Shown piece by piece: positions 24,838-31,855 of a DNA stretch of 31,855 bases. The stretch spans positions 1 through 31,855 of the forward strand of contig CAKSJU010000012.1 in assembly GCA_934463455.1 (NCBI GenBank), written 5' to 3'. The notes beneath the pieces were generated by a model. That model saw nothing but the letters and a program-made list of their open reading frames with translations. It did no database searches and had not been told where the DNA came from. Origin of the DNA: an uncultured Clostridia bacterium (GTDB lineage: Bacteria > Bacillota > Clostridia > UBA1381). A program made the position numbers and the translations under genes. Position 1 is the stretch's first letter; every line of letters starts with the position of its first letter.

Positions 24838-25641
24838 TCAAGGCGTGTAAATAGCTTTGCCTATTGTGGTCAAATCTATGGTCCCTCTCGAATTTTCTGT
24901 AAGGCGGTTTGAATTGACCGCACTTTTAAAGAATCCGAGTTTTTTTGACAAATCCACACTGCTGCCGCAAATTGCGTCTATTCGGTCCTCATAATTGAAG
25001 CTTATATTGCTTATATCGGCTACCGAAATACTTTTTACACCCTTTAAAATATCAATCTTTTTCATTTCGTCAAGGCAGGTAAGAATTATGTTGAATTTGT
25101 CTCCGTCTTCAAGCTTAAGCTGTTCTCCCACCACCGTGTTTGTCATGCTCAAACCGGTTATTTCGGGAACATTTTCCGGTTTTTCGGGCGAATCCTTCAA
25201 AACCTTTGCCGAAGTATCTATTACTATGTATCCGCTTCCTCCCGCAATACATGCCGCTTCCTCACATTCCGTAACGGTCACTACCAGCTTTGTCTTTAAA
25301 ATTTTACGGTCTATCTGTACCGATTGCACATACGGAAGCTTTAAAACACTTTTTTTCATCGCGGAAATTTTCACTCTGAAAAGGTTTTTTCCCTCCGCAT
25401 CCTGAACACAATTTAATATGTCGCTCTGTTCAATCACCTGATTTCCCTGTATATCGATACCTCTTATTTTAAAAATAGGAGTGTAAAACATAATAATCAA
25501 AATTGTAATCAGCGAAAGCACCGTAAAAAATATCGTTCTGCGAATTTTCATCATACGAATCCGCTTTCTCTGGCGCTCGTTATGCCGCTTTCTGATAGTT
25601 GCAACAGCTTCATTCCGCGATTTTTCCGTAGTGCTGTTCAT
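24838..25641 (-). CDS. ftsQ: Cell division protein FtsQ/DivIB
   Basis: 267 residues. A basic cytoplasmic N-terminus (about 1-32) is followed by one membrane helix (about 33-52), a POTRA domain starting FKIRGIDIQGNQVIEQSDIL (about 56-125), and a beta domain (about 126-255). It is a bitopic divisome protein with an extracytoplasmic domain that stabilises FtsL/FtsB and the septal synthases. AAAGGAGG precedes the ATG. It follows murA by 30 bases, an order seen in other Clostridia. The divisome partners are not in the window. Confidence 0.93.
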   Translation of the reverse strand: MNSTTEKSRNEAVATIRKRHNERQRKRIRMMKIRRTIFFTVLSLITILIIMFYTPIFKIRGIDIQGNQVIEQSDILNCVQDAEGKNLFRVKISAMKKSVLKLPYVQSVQIDRKILKTKLVVTVTECEEAACIAGGSGYIVIDTSAKVLKDSPEKPENVPEITGLSMTNTVVGEQLKLEDGDKFNIILTCLDEMKKIDILKGVKSISVADISNISFNYEDRIDAICGSSVDLSKKLGFFKSAVNSNRLTENSRGTIDLTTIGKAIYTP

Positions 25642-25671
25642 ATGTTTTCCTCCTTTCGTAATCTCGGTTTT

Positions 25672-26922
25672 TTATACCCTTTTGATATCTCCTCCGCACC
25701 TCGACAGATATTTTTCTATACATTCGTATCCTCTGTCTATATATACCGTGCCTTCAATTTCGCTTTCCCCGTCTGCCGCAAGTGCGGCTATCACCAGTGC
25801 ACCGCCGCCGCGAAGCTCCTTCGCAACCACTTTCGCGCCGCTTAATCGCTTTACTCCGTGCACTACCGCAACCCTGCCATCCACTTCAATATCCGCGCCC
25901 ATTCTGATTAATTCTTCGACATGCTGAAATCTGTTCTCAAATATATTTTCCACAAACATACTTGTTCCGTCCGCCAGCGAGCAAAGTGCCATGAACGGAG
26001 ATTGTATATCCGTCGGAAAACCGGGATACGGCATCGTTCTCACCTTTGCAAGCGGTTTTAAGCTGCCGTGCGGAGAAAGAATTATTTTCGACCTCTCGGT
26101 ATATATTCTGCAGCCCATATCCTTTAAGGAATTTATCATAGACTGCATATGATGAGGAAGCGCATTTTTTAAAACTATGCTTCCGTTTGTTGCCGCTCCG
26201 GCACAAAGATATGTACCCGCGACAATTCTGTCGGGGATTATGGTATGCTCAATTCCATAAAATTTTTTTGCACCGTCAATTCGGATTACATCCCCTCCGG
26301 CACCGCTGATTTTTGCCCCCATGCGGTTTAAAAATCTTTCCAAATCCACAATCTCCGGCTCGCGCGCGGCATTGGTTATAACCGTAGTTCCCTCTGCCGT
26401 ACAGGCTGTAAGCATAATATTCTCGGTAGCCCCGACACTCGGAAAATCAAGATGTATATCGGTTCCGGCAAGCTTTTTCGCCTCGCAGTTTATATATCCG
26501 TGTTCCTCTTCAATATTTACTCCGAGTTTTTTCAGTGCTTTTAAATGCAAGTCTATGGGTCTGTTACCTATTTCACATCCGCCCGGCATGGATACTTTTG
26601 CCCTGCCGCACCTGGCAATTATTGCGCCGAGAAAAATAATTGACGAACGCATTTGCCGCATAAGCGACTCATCTATAACCTCCGAATCAAATTCCGATGA
26701 ATCGACAATAAGCATATTTCCGTGCTTTTCTGCCGAGCAGCCGAGACTTTTTAAAACCTCAACCGTTATTTTTACATCCCGCAAATCGGGACAGTTATGT
26801 ATAACATTTTTCCCGCCGTTTATTACGGTAGCTGCCAATATAGGCAGAACGGCGTTTTTTGAGCCTTGAATGTCAATCTCACCCTCCAGCCTCTTTCCGC
26901 CGTTTATTACGAGCTTACTCAT
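25672..26922 (-). CDS. murA: UDP-N-acetylglucosamine 1-carboxyvinyltransferase MurA
   Basis: 416 residues from ATG 26920-26922, with AAGGAGG 11 bases upstream. MSKLVINGGKRLEGEIDIQGSKNAVLPILAA is the N-terminal signature. The active-site cysteine is Cys116 in MPGGCEIGNRPIDLH; it is the residue attacked by fosfomycin. It transfers enolpyruvate from PEP to UDP-GlcNAc, the first committed step of peptidoglycan synthesis. The cysteine is intact, so fosfomycin sensitivity of the enzyme is expected. It is transcribed from its own promoter with ftsQ. Confidence 0.97.
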   Translation of the reverse strand: MSKLVINGGKRLEGEIDIQGSKNAVLPILAATVINGGKNVIHNCPDLRDVKITVEVLKSLGCSAEKHGNMLIVDSSEFDSEVIDESLMRQMRSSIIFLGAIIARCGRAKVSMPGGCEIGNRPIDLHLKALKKLGVNIEEEHGYINCEAKKLAGTDIHLDFPSVGATENIMLTACTAEGTTVITNAAREPEIVDLERFLNRMGAKISGAGGDVIRIDGAKKFYGIEHTIIPDRIVAGTYLCAGAATNGSIVLKNALPHHMQSMINSLKDMGCRIYTERSKIILSPHGSLKPLAKVRTMPYPGFPTDIQSPFMALCSLADGTSMFVENIFENRFQHVEELIRMGADIEVDGRVAVVHGVKRLSGAKVVAKELRGGGALVIAALAADGESEIEGTVYIDRGYECIEKYLSRCGGDIKRV

Positions 26923-27005
26923 ACAAGGCAACACCTCCTTACAATGCTGATATATGGTATTACATAATATGGATTGCATTGTAAAAGTGTTACTTGTATT
27001 AATTT

Positions 27006-27034
27006 ATTATATCAAATTTTCGACATAAAATCAA
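27006..27034 (-). promoter_or_regulatory. Sigma-A promoter of murA-ftsQ
   Basis: Minus strand -35 TTGATT (27029-27034), 17-base spacer, extended -10 TGATATAAT with TATAAT at 27006-27011. The spacer contains TGTCGAA (27019-27025), which equals the Spo0A box core. Confidence 0.8.
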
Positions 27035-27052
27035 TAGCTGTTCATAAAGATT

Positions 27053-28750
27053 TTACATTTCTTCAACGGTTTCTATTCCCAAAAGCGCAAGCGCGGTTTT
27101 TATAACCGAAACCGAAGCGTTTACGAGTGCCAGTCTTGCCGCCTTTGTCTCATCATCAACATCCTCTTTCAATATCGGGCATCCGTTATAAAATTTGTTA
27201 AAAGCTCTTGCCAGATTGGTTACATAACGGTTTACATAAAACGGCTCATTTTTTTCCGCAGCTGTTTTAACCGCCGCACCAAACGCTCCGAGCTGTGTAA
27301 CAAGCGCATATTCATCATCCGATGTGATTTTTTCGAAATTTATTTTTTCCGGCACGCTTCCGGCACGGCGCAGTATACTCCTGCCGCGTGCATATGTATA
27401 CTGAACGTAAGGCGCGGACTCACCGTCAAAATCAAGCATGCTGTCCCATGAAAAAACAATATCTTTTTCACGGCTATTTTTCAAAAACGTATAAATAACC
27501 GCTCCGATTCCCACCTTTTCCGCAACCGATTTTTTATCTTCAAGAGACGGATTATTTTCGGAAATAATCGAAAGCGTTTTATTTACCGATTCATCCAGCA
27601 CTTCTTCAAGGAAAACAACGTCTCCGTGACGGGTGGAAAGCTTCTTGTCCGGGAATTTCACAAGTCCGAAACCAACATGAATACAATCGTCTGTCCAATC
27701 AAAGCCCGCTTTTTTCAAGGTTGAAAATATCTGCTTAAAGTGCAGAGCCTGCGGAGTTCCGACAACATATATGCTCTTGTAAAAATCATATGTGCGCTTT
27801 CTGTAAATAGCCGCCGCAATATCACGGGTTGCATAAGTAGTCGCGCCATCCGATTTAAGCACCATGCAGGGCGGAATATTTTCCTCCGAAAGGTCAACCA
27901 CCTGCGCGCCCTCGCTTTCTTCAAGCAGTCCTTTTTCGGTGAGAATGTCCACAACCTCCTGCATTTTGTCGCTGTAAAAACTCTCTCCCGCATAAGAATC
28001 AAAAGAAATGCCGAGTTTATCATATGTCTTTTTAAATTCTTTAAGGCTTACATCTCTGAAATATTGCCAAAGCTCGGTAGTTTCCTTGTCGCCGTCTTCA
28101 AGCTTTTTGAAATATCCTCTTGCTTCTTCTTCCAGCTCGGGCATTTTTTCGGCTTCTTCATGAAATTTTACATAAATCTTCAAAAGCTCGTTAATCGGGT
28201 CTTTTTCAATAACGCTTCTGTCGCCCCAGCGCTTATATGCCGAAATTAATTTACCGAATTGCGTACCCCAGTCTCCGAGGTGATTTATTTTAACCGTCTT
28301 ATATCCCAGATGCTTATAAATGTGTTCAAGAGAACTGCCCACTGCTGTCGAAAACAAATGACCGATGTGAAACGGTTTCGCGATATTCGGCGAAGAAAAT
28401 TCCAAAAGTACGGTTTTGTCTTCATTCCCCTCTCCGCTGCCATAGGAGCTTCCTTTACTTTCAATTTCCTCCAGTACGGCTTTTGAATATTCCGCACGGT
28501 TATAAAAGAAATTCAAATATCCTCCGACCGCTTCAACCTTTCCGAGCATTTTATCATCGGCAAACTGCTGCGCCAAATCCTTTGCTATAAGAGGCGGTGC
28601 TTTGCGAAGAGTTTTTGCCGGAACAAAGCAAGGAAATGCCAAATCCCCGAGCTTTTGTTCCGGCGGAATTTCCAGTGCTCCGCCGACAGCTTCCTCATCA
28701 AGTCCGGTCTTTTGGGCAATTTCTTTACATACATATTCTTTAAAATTCAT
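27053..28750 (-). CDS. argS: Arginyl-tRNA synthetase
   Basis: 565 residues. HIGH motif PFHIGH is at 126-131. The KMSKS-like region is KLSTRHGDVV, altered as usual for class I ArgS. An N-terminal additional domain and the C-terminal DALR domain (from about 450) are present. It charges tRNA-Arg. It starts 7 bases after an acyl-CoA synthetase gene stops, and it probably depends on the long leader upstream of that gene. No T-box motif was found. Confidence 0.97.
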   Translation of the reverse strand: MNFKEYVCKEIAQKTGLDEEAVGGALEIPPEQKLGDLAFPCFVPAKTLRKAPPLIAKDLAQQFADDKMLGKVEAVGGYLNFFYNRAEYSKAVLEEIESKGSSYGSGEGNEDKTVLLEFSSPNIAKPFHIGHLFSTAVGSSLEHIYKHLGYKTVKINHLGDWGTQFGKLISAYKRWGDRSVIEKDPINELLKIYVKFHEEAEKMPELEEEARGYFKKLEDGDKETTELWQYFRDVSLKEFKKTYDKLGISFDSYAGESFYSDKMQEVVDILTEKGLLEESEGAQVVDLSEENIPPCMVLKSDGATTYATRDIAAAIYRKRTYDFYKSIYVVGTPQALHFKQIFSTLKKAGFDWTDDCIHVGFGLVKFPDKKLSTRHGDVVFLEEVLDESVNKTLSIISENNPSLEDKKSVAEKVGIGAVIYTFLKNSREKDIVFSWDSMLDFDGESAPYVQYTYARGRSILRRAGSVPEKINFEKITSDDEYALVTQLGAFGAAVKTAAEKNEPFYVNRYVTNLARAFNKFYNGCPILKEDVDDETKAARLALVNASVSVIKTALALLGIETVEEM

Positions 28751-28757
28751 CTGCGTA

Positions 28758-30368
28758 TCATCCTTTATAATTTCTCTTTATCTTTTTGGTTGTTGTTTTT
28801 TCAAATTCCACCGAACGGAATTTTATTTTTCTGATTTGCTTATATCCCGCAATTGATTTATTAAACTTTTGAATATCTTTTTTTATCTGCTCTTTTGCGT
28901 CCGGGTTTTCGGTGTAAATTTCAGCGGTTATCAGTGAATTTTCATCGTATACTATTACTTCGTCAACATTTTCTATTCTTCCTATAACTGCTTCAAGTTC
29001 CTCCGGATATACATTTTTTCCGTTATCGAGCAGGATAAGGTTTTTCTTTCTGCCGGTAACATACACAAATCCGTCCTCGTCAACCGAGCCTATATCTCCT
29101 GTTTTAAACCAGCCGTTTTCCATTGTCTCCGCTGTCATTTCGGGATTTTTATAATATCCCATCATTACAATATCGCCTTTTACAAGTATTTCACCTTCGC
29201 CGTTTTCGTCGGGATTTTCTATTTTTATATGCACCGTCGGAATAGGAAGTCCCACGCTGCCGAGTTTTATCCAACAATCGCGCGTTATTGCGACAATCGG
29301 TGAACACTCCGTTATTCCGTATCCGTTTATGACCGTAATTCCGAAATTATCAAAGCCGTTTACCAATTTTTCATCCAGCGGAGCACCGCCGCAAATTAAC
29401 ATTTCAAGATTTCCTCCGAATGCGGAAAGCACCTGCTTGAAAATGGTTTTTCTCATATCTATGCCGACTTTTCTCAAAGCGTTGCTCACCGCAATAGCCT
29501 TTTTGAGCTGCTTTGCTTTTCCTTGTTTTTCGGCTGTTTTCCATATACTCTTATAGAATTTTTCCAAAAACAGCGGTACTATCGACAAATGTCCCGGCTT
29601 TGCCTCCGAAATATCGTGCATTATTTTTTTAAGGCTGTTGTTTATATATACCGGATAACCTATCCAGAATTGAGTTACAATATTTGCCATAAATCCGAAT
29701 GTGTGATTAAGGGGCAGAATATTTACTGTTCCGCGCGGGAATTTGAGTGTTTCAAGGCTGTGCTTTGCGTCACATATCAAATTTCTTTGTGAAAGCATAA
29801 CGCCTTTCGGTGTTCCTGTAGTTCCCGAAGTGAAAATTATAGCGCAGCATTCGTCTATATTTATCGGTTTATTGATAAATGTATCGTTTCCGTTTTCTAT
29901 CGCATCCCTGCCATCATTTAACGCCGCTTCGAAATCCTCGGTGCACAATTTTTTAATTTCATAATCACCCAAAGCCGAAAAAAGAGTCTCTTTCTTTTTG
30001 GAATATACAATTTCCTCGCAGTCACCCGATTTTATAAGATTTGCAAGTTCTTCATCTCCGAGTTCTTTATCCAGCGGAACGATTACATTTCCTCCCATTA
30101 CCGCCGCAAAATATGTTATTATCCACTCGTAGCTGTTTTCACCGACAAGGGCAATTTTCTTTCCTCCGCCGAGTTCTTTTAAGTAAAAATAAGTACCGAG
30201 TGCGTCTATATCATCTCTGAGTTTTTTAAAGGTAATGTCATTTCTTTCTCCGTCTCTTTCAAAGCTGACAATGTTCTCCGAAGCAAATTCAACGGAGTTT
30301 TTGTAAATCATATCTTTCAAATCCGTAAAGTCTTTTATCAAATTATACGGTGCGTTTTTGTTTTTCAT
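28758..30368 (-). CDS. AMP-forming long-chain-type acyl-CoA synthetase
   Basis: 536 residues from ATG 30366-30368 with GGAGAG 6 bases upstream. The longer frame extends 81 codons into a structured leader and is not credible. TSGTTGTPKG is at 180-189, then NGYGITECSPIVAITRD, NGWFKTGDIGSVDEDGFVYVTGRKKNLILLDNGKNVYPEE and a C-terminal basic tail with TTKKIKRN. It belongs to the ANL superfamily and adenylates a fatty or other carboxylic acid. It may act on lipids, but the substrate is not known. Co-transcription with argS is unusual; no other lipid gene is near. Confidence 0.9.
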   Translation of the reverse strand: MKNKNAPYNLIKDFTDLKDMIYKNSVEFASENIVSFERDGERNDITFKKLRDDIDALGTYFYLKELGGGKKIALVGENSYEWIITYFAAVMGGNVIVPLDKELGDEELANLIKSGDCEEIVYSKKKETLFSALGDYEIKKLCTEDFEAALNDGRDAIENGNDTFINKPINIDECCAIIFTSGTTGTPKGVMLSQRNLICDAKHSLETLKFPRGTVNILPLNHTFGFMANIVTQFWIGYPVYINNSLKKIMHDISEAKPGHLSIVPLFLEKFYKSIWKTAEKQGKAKQLKKAIAVSNALRKVGIDMRKTIFKQVLSAFGGNLEMLICGGAPLDEKLVNGFDNFGITVINGYGITECSPIVAITRDCWIKLGSVGLPIPTVHIKIENPDENGEGEILVKGDIVMMGYYKNPEMTAETMENGWFKTGDIGSVDEDGFVYVTGRKKNLILLDNGKNVYPEELEAVIGRIENVDEVIVYDENSLITAEIYTENPDAKEQIKKDIQKFNKSIAGYKQIRKIKFRSVEFEKTTTKKIKRNYKG

Positions 30369-30613
30369 ATAAAACTCTCCATTCCGCCGCCCTGCATCGG
30401 CACAATATAGTAATAAAATTTCTCTTATTCGCAGGAGATATGAATAATAAGAGATTTCAGCCGACCGATAAGGAAATATCGGGTATCGGTTTTCGCCCGA
30501 GTGCGTTTTTAATCGAGTGAATTTTCGCACAGGCAATTTAATCTGCCGGAGACTCGGGGGATAGGAAAAAGCTTTGGGGTACCCAAACTCTCCGGGCGTT
30601 ACAATATACAATT
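30369..30613 (-). ncRNA. Long structured 5' leader of the acyl-CoA synthetase-argS operon
   Basis: From the predicted start point (about 30613) to the gene start there are ~245 bases with a multi-stem fold. P1 GGGCG pairs with CGCCC (30594-30598 with 30494-30498). P2 is TCTCC/GGAGA (30589-30593 with 30548-30552), containing an internal TTTGGG/CCCAAA hairpin (30573-30587). P3 is GGCA/TGCC (30532-30535 with 30544-30547). P4 is GTGCG/CGCAC (30501-30505 with 30526-30530). The four stems adjoin with 0-2 unpaired bases, a compact four-way junction. Further 3' are CCGATA/TATCGG and a 9-bp hairpin TCTCTTATT/AATAAGAGA before the gene. It matches no riboswitch consensus I know (not T-box, S-box, TPP, glycine, B12 or c-di-GMP), so it is unassigned. 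Confidence 0.5.
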
Positions 30614-30619
30614 ACTTAT

Positions 30620-30648
30620 ATTTTACCACAAAAAATGCTTTCTTACAA
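30620..30648 (-). promoter_or_regulatory. Promoter of the acyl-CoA synthetase-argS operon
   Basis: Minus strand -35 TTGTAA (30643-30648), 17-base spacer ending in TGG, -10 TAAAAT (30620-30625), an extended -10 form. Confidence 0.65.
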
Positions 30649-30670
30649 TATTTTTTCAAAAAAAATATTG
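30646..30670. repeat. 25-base AT-rich inverted repeat overlapping two divergent -35 boxes
   Basis: CAATATTTTT (30646-30655) and AAAAATATTG (30661-30670) are exact inverted repeats around five bases. The left arm covers part of the -35 of the acyl-CoA synthetase promoter and the right arm part of the -35 of the plus-strand gene. It could be a shared operator. Confidence 0.4.
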
Positions 30671-30696
30671 ACAAAATAAGATTTTTGGAAGATAAT
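30668..30696 (+). promoter_or_regulatory. Sigma-A promoter of the membrane glycosyltransferase-like gene
   Basis: Plus strand -35 TTGACA (30668-30673), 17-base spacer, -10 GATAAT (30691-30696), 41 bases before the start codon. Confidence 0.8.
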
Positions 30697-30737
30697 TATT
30701 TATATATATTTTGAATCAGAAAGAAGAATTAACGAAA

Positions 30738-31855
30738 ATGAAAGAATACGGCAAACACTTAAGTGAATTTTTTTGCCTTGCTTTATCCTGCCTTGCGGTA
30801 TATATTGTAATTTGGTCATTCGCCGGCGGATGGCCGTGGCTTTCCAATCCATATAACTCTTATGTTCTTCAGGCAAAAGCATGGCTGTCGGGACACGTTG
30901 ACCTCGGCAGAAATTACGAACATTTGGAACTGGCAATATACAAAAGCAAATATTTTGTAAGCTTTCCGCCGCTCCCATCCGTGCTGCTGCTCCCCTTTGC
31001 CGTCTTCGGTATATCCGATAACTTTGCCGGCGTTATTGTAAGCCTTATCTCATGCTTTTTTGCATGGCGTTTGTGCAAGGCATTTTCGGTTAAAGAAGCA
31101 TTTTTCTGTACAGCATTTCTTATGCTTGGCACAAATGTGCTTATCGTCGAAACCAACTCATGGGTTTGGTTTATAGCGCAAAATATGAGTTTTTGCCTTT
31201 CTCTTGCGGCATTTTTATTCGCAAAGCAAAAAAAAGGGACTGCATCATGTGCCTGCCTTGCCCTCGCAATACTTTGCCGTCCTCTTCAGATTGTATATTT
31301 TCCGCTGATTATTCTTATATTATCAGAAGGCGGATTTTATATAAAAGAAATGCGTAAATGGTTTCTTCTGCCGCTTATTTTGGCGGTTGCATGTATGATA
31401 TACAATTATGTGCGTTTTGACAATCCGCTGGAGTTCGGGCATAATTACCTGCCGGAATTTATATCCGCACCGAAAGGGCAATTTGATATATCGTATATTC
31501 CGGAAAATGCGAAATCGCTTATCCGCTTGCCGCAATTTACGGCAGGAGGTAAGCTTCAATTCCCTCAATTTGACGGGATGTCGGTTTTTCTCTGCTTTCC
31601 GATAATAATATTCTGCATATTGTACTCAATCCCAAAGATTACACAGCCGACAGTATGTGTCGGATTAATTACCGCAGCAATTCACATTCTGCTGATACTT
31701 TCCCACAAAACCATGGGCGGGTATCATTTCGGCAACCGCTATATTACGGATGTCATGCCATGCTTGTTTTATTTGATGCTTTCCGGCTTTCCGAAAAATG
31801 AAACGGTACATAAACGTATTATGCTGCCCTTCTTTTTATTCGGGCTTAGCCTTAA
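30738..31855 (+). CDS. Polytopic membrane protein, probable GT-C glycosyltransferase (3' truncated)
   Basis: The frame is open from ATG 30738-30740 to the right edge (372 codons) with no stop. A weak GAAAGAAG precedes the start. At least eight hydrophobic segments are visible. The N-terminal part runs SFAGGWPWLSNPYNSYVLQAKAWLSGHVDLG, then an extracytoplasmic loop and KYFVSFPPLPSVLLLPFAVFG. Near the end is GGYHFGNRYITDVMPCLFYL. These resemble the first loop and helices of GT-C/PMT-type enzymes that use polyprenyl-phosphate sugars for wall or envelope glycosylation. The C-terminal part is off the window. It has a strong own promoter. The substrate is unknown. Confidence 0.75.
   Translation, partial: MKEYGKHLSEFFCLALSCLAVYIVIWSFAGGWPWLSNPYNSYVLQAKAWLSGHVDLGRNYEHLELAIYKSKYFVSFPPLPSVLLLPFAVFGISDNFAGVIVSLISCFFAWRLCKAFSVKEAFFCTAFLMLGTNVLIVETNSWVWFIAQNMSFCLSLAAFLFAKQKKGTASCACLALAILCRPLQIVYFPLIILILSEGGFYIKEMRKWFLLPLILAVACMIYNYVRFDNPLEFGHNYLPEFISAPKGQFDISYIPENAKSLIRLPQFTAGGKLQFPQFDGMSVFLCFPIIIFCILYSIPKITQPTVCVGLITAAIHILLILSHKTMGGYHFGNRYITDVMPCLFYLMLSGFPKNETVHKRIMLPFFLFGLSL

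Noticed and set aside
30369..30611. An 81-residue N-terminal extension of the acyl-CoA synthetase.
   Set aside because: It overlaps the stem-loop leader, has no ribosome binding site, and does not resemble the family; the ATG at 30368 has GGAGAG correctly spaced.
30369..30613. T-box leader regulating argS.
   Set aside because: No AGGGTGGNACCGCG box and no T-box antiterminator were found on the minus strand.
1..31855. CRISPR arrays, insertion sequences, integrase or phage genes, rRNA and standard tRNAs.
   Set aside because: I saw no regularly spaced repeats, transposase motifs, attachment duplications or canonical RNA gene sequences in the window.

Overview
The window looks like chromosomal DNA from a low-GC, spore-forming member of the Clostridia (Oscillospiraceae/Eubacteriales-like, possibly gut-associated). 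The evidence is the AT-rich intergenic DNA, near-consensus sigma-A promoters, strong AAGGAGG ribosome binding sites, a Firmicutes SigH, the Firmicutes nusA operon order including ylxR and ylxQ, and indolepyruvate:ferredoxin oxidoreductase genes typical of anaerobes. The taxonomic placement is inferred from gene content only. Nearly every gene is on the minus strand. Only the two truncated genes at the ends lie on the plus strand.

Region 1 (1-11555). After a truncated plus-strand gene end come a small membrane zinc-ribbon protein and a seven-gene minus-strand operon of aryl-acid/2-oxoacid metabolism. In transcription order it holds a sodium/solute symporter, an AMP-forming acyl-CoA synthetase, IorA, IorB, a phenylacetate-CoA ligase, a GH78 alpha-L-rhamnosidase and a tandem-ACT sensor protein. 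The enzymes are suited to interconverting arylpyruvates, aryl-acetyl-CoAs and free aryl acids; the rhamnosidase is the odd member. Upstream are a NagD-like HAD phosphatase behind a structured leader, and a small zinc-ribbon protein.

Region 2 (11604-22620). sigH has a consensus promoter and is followed directly by a 73-nt tRNA-like cloverleaf. Upstream is one long transcription unit: rimP-nusA-rnpM(ylxR)-ylxQ-infB-rbfA-nrnA-trmR-trhP-histidine kinase. It couples translation/transcription factors, the wobble-uridine hydroxylation and methylation enzymes, and at its end an orphan sensor kinase.

Region 3 (22639-31855). An AraC regulator, then a compact division/cell-wall group (murA-ftsQ, and ftsZ with its own promoter and terminator), then an acyl-CoA synthetase-argS pair behind a structured ~245-nt leader. 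That unit is divergent from a large membrane glycosyltransferase-like gene that runs off the right edge.

No rRNA, canonical tRNA, CRISPR array, insertion sequence, prophage or integrase was seen. The most unusual signals are non-coding: the four-way-junction leader at 30494-30598, the tRNA-like element at 11918-11990, and an inverted repeat covering two divergent promoters at 30646-30670. Start sites were moved from the longest reading frame where ribosome binding sites decided (iorA, iorB, zinc-ribbon gene, sigH, infB, rnpM, nusA, ftsZ, murA, acyl-CoA synthetase).
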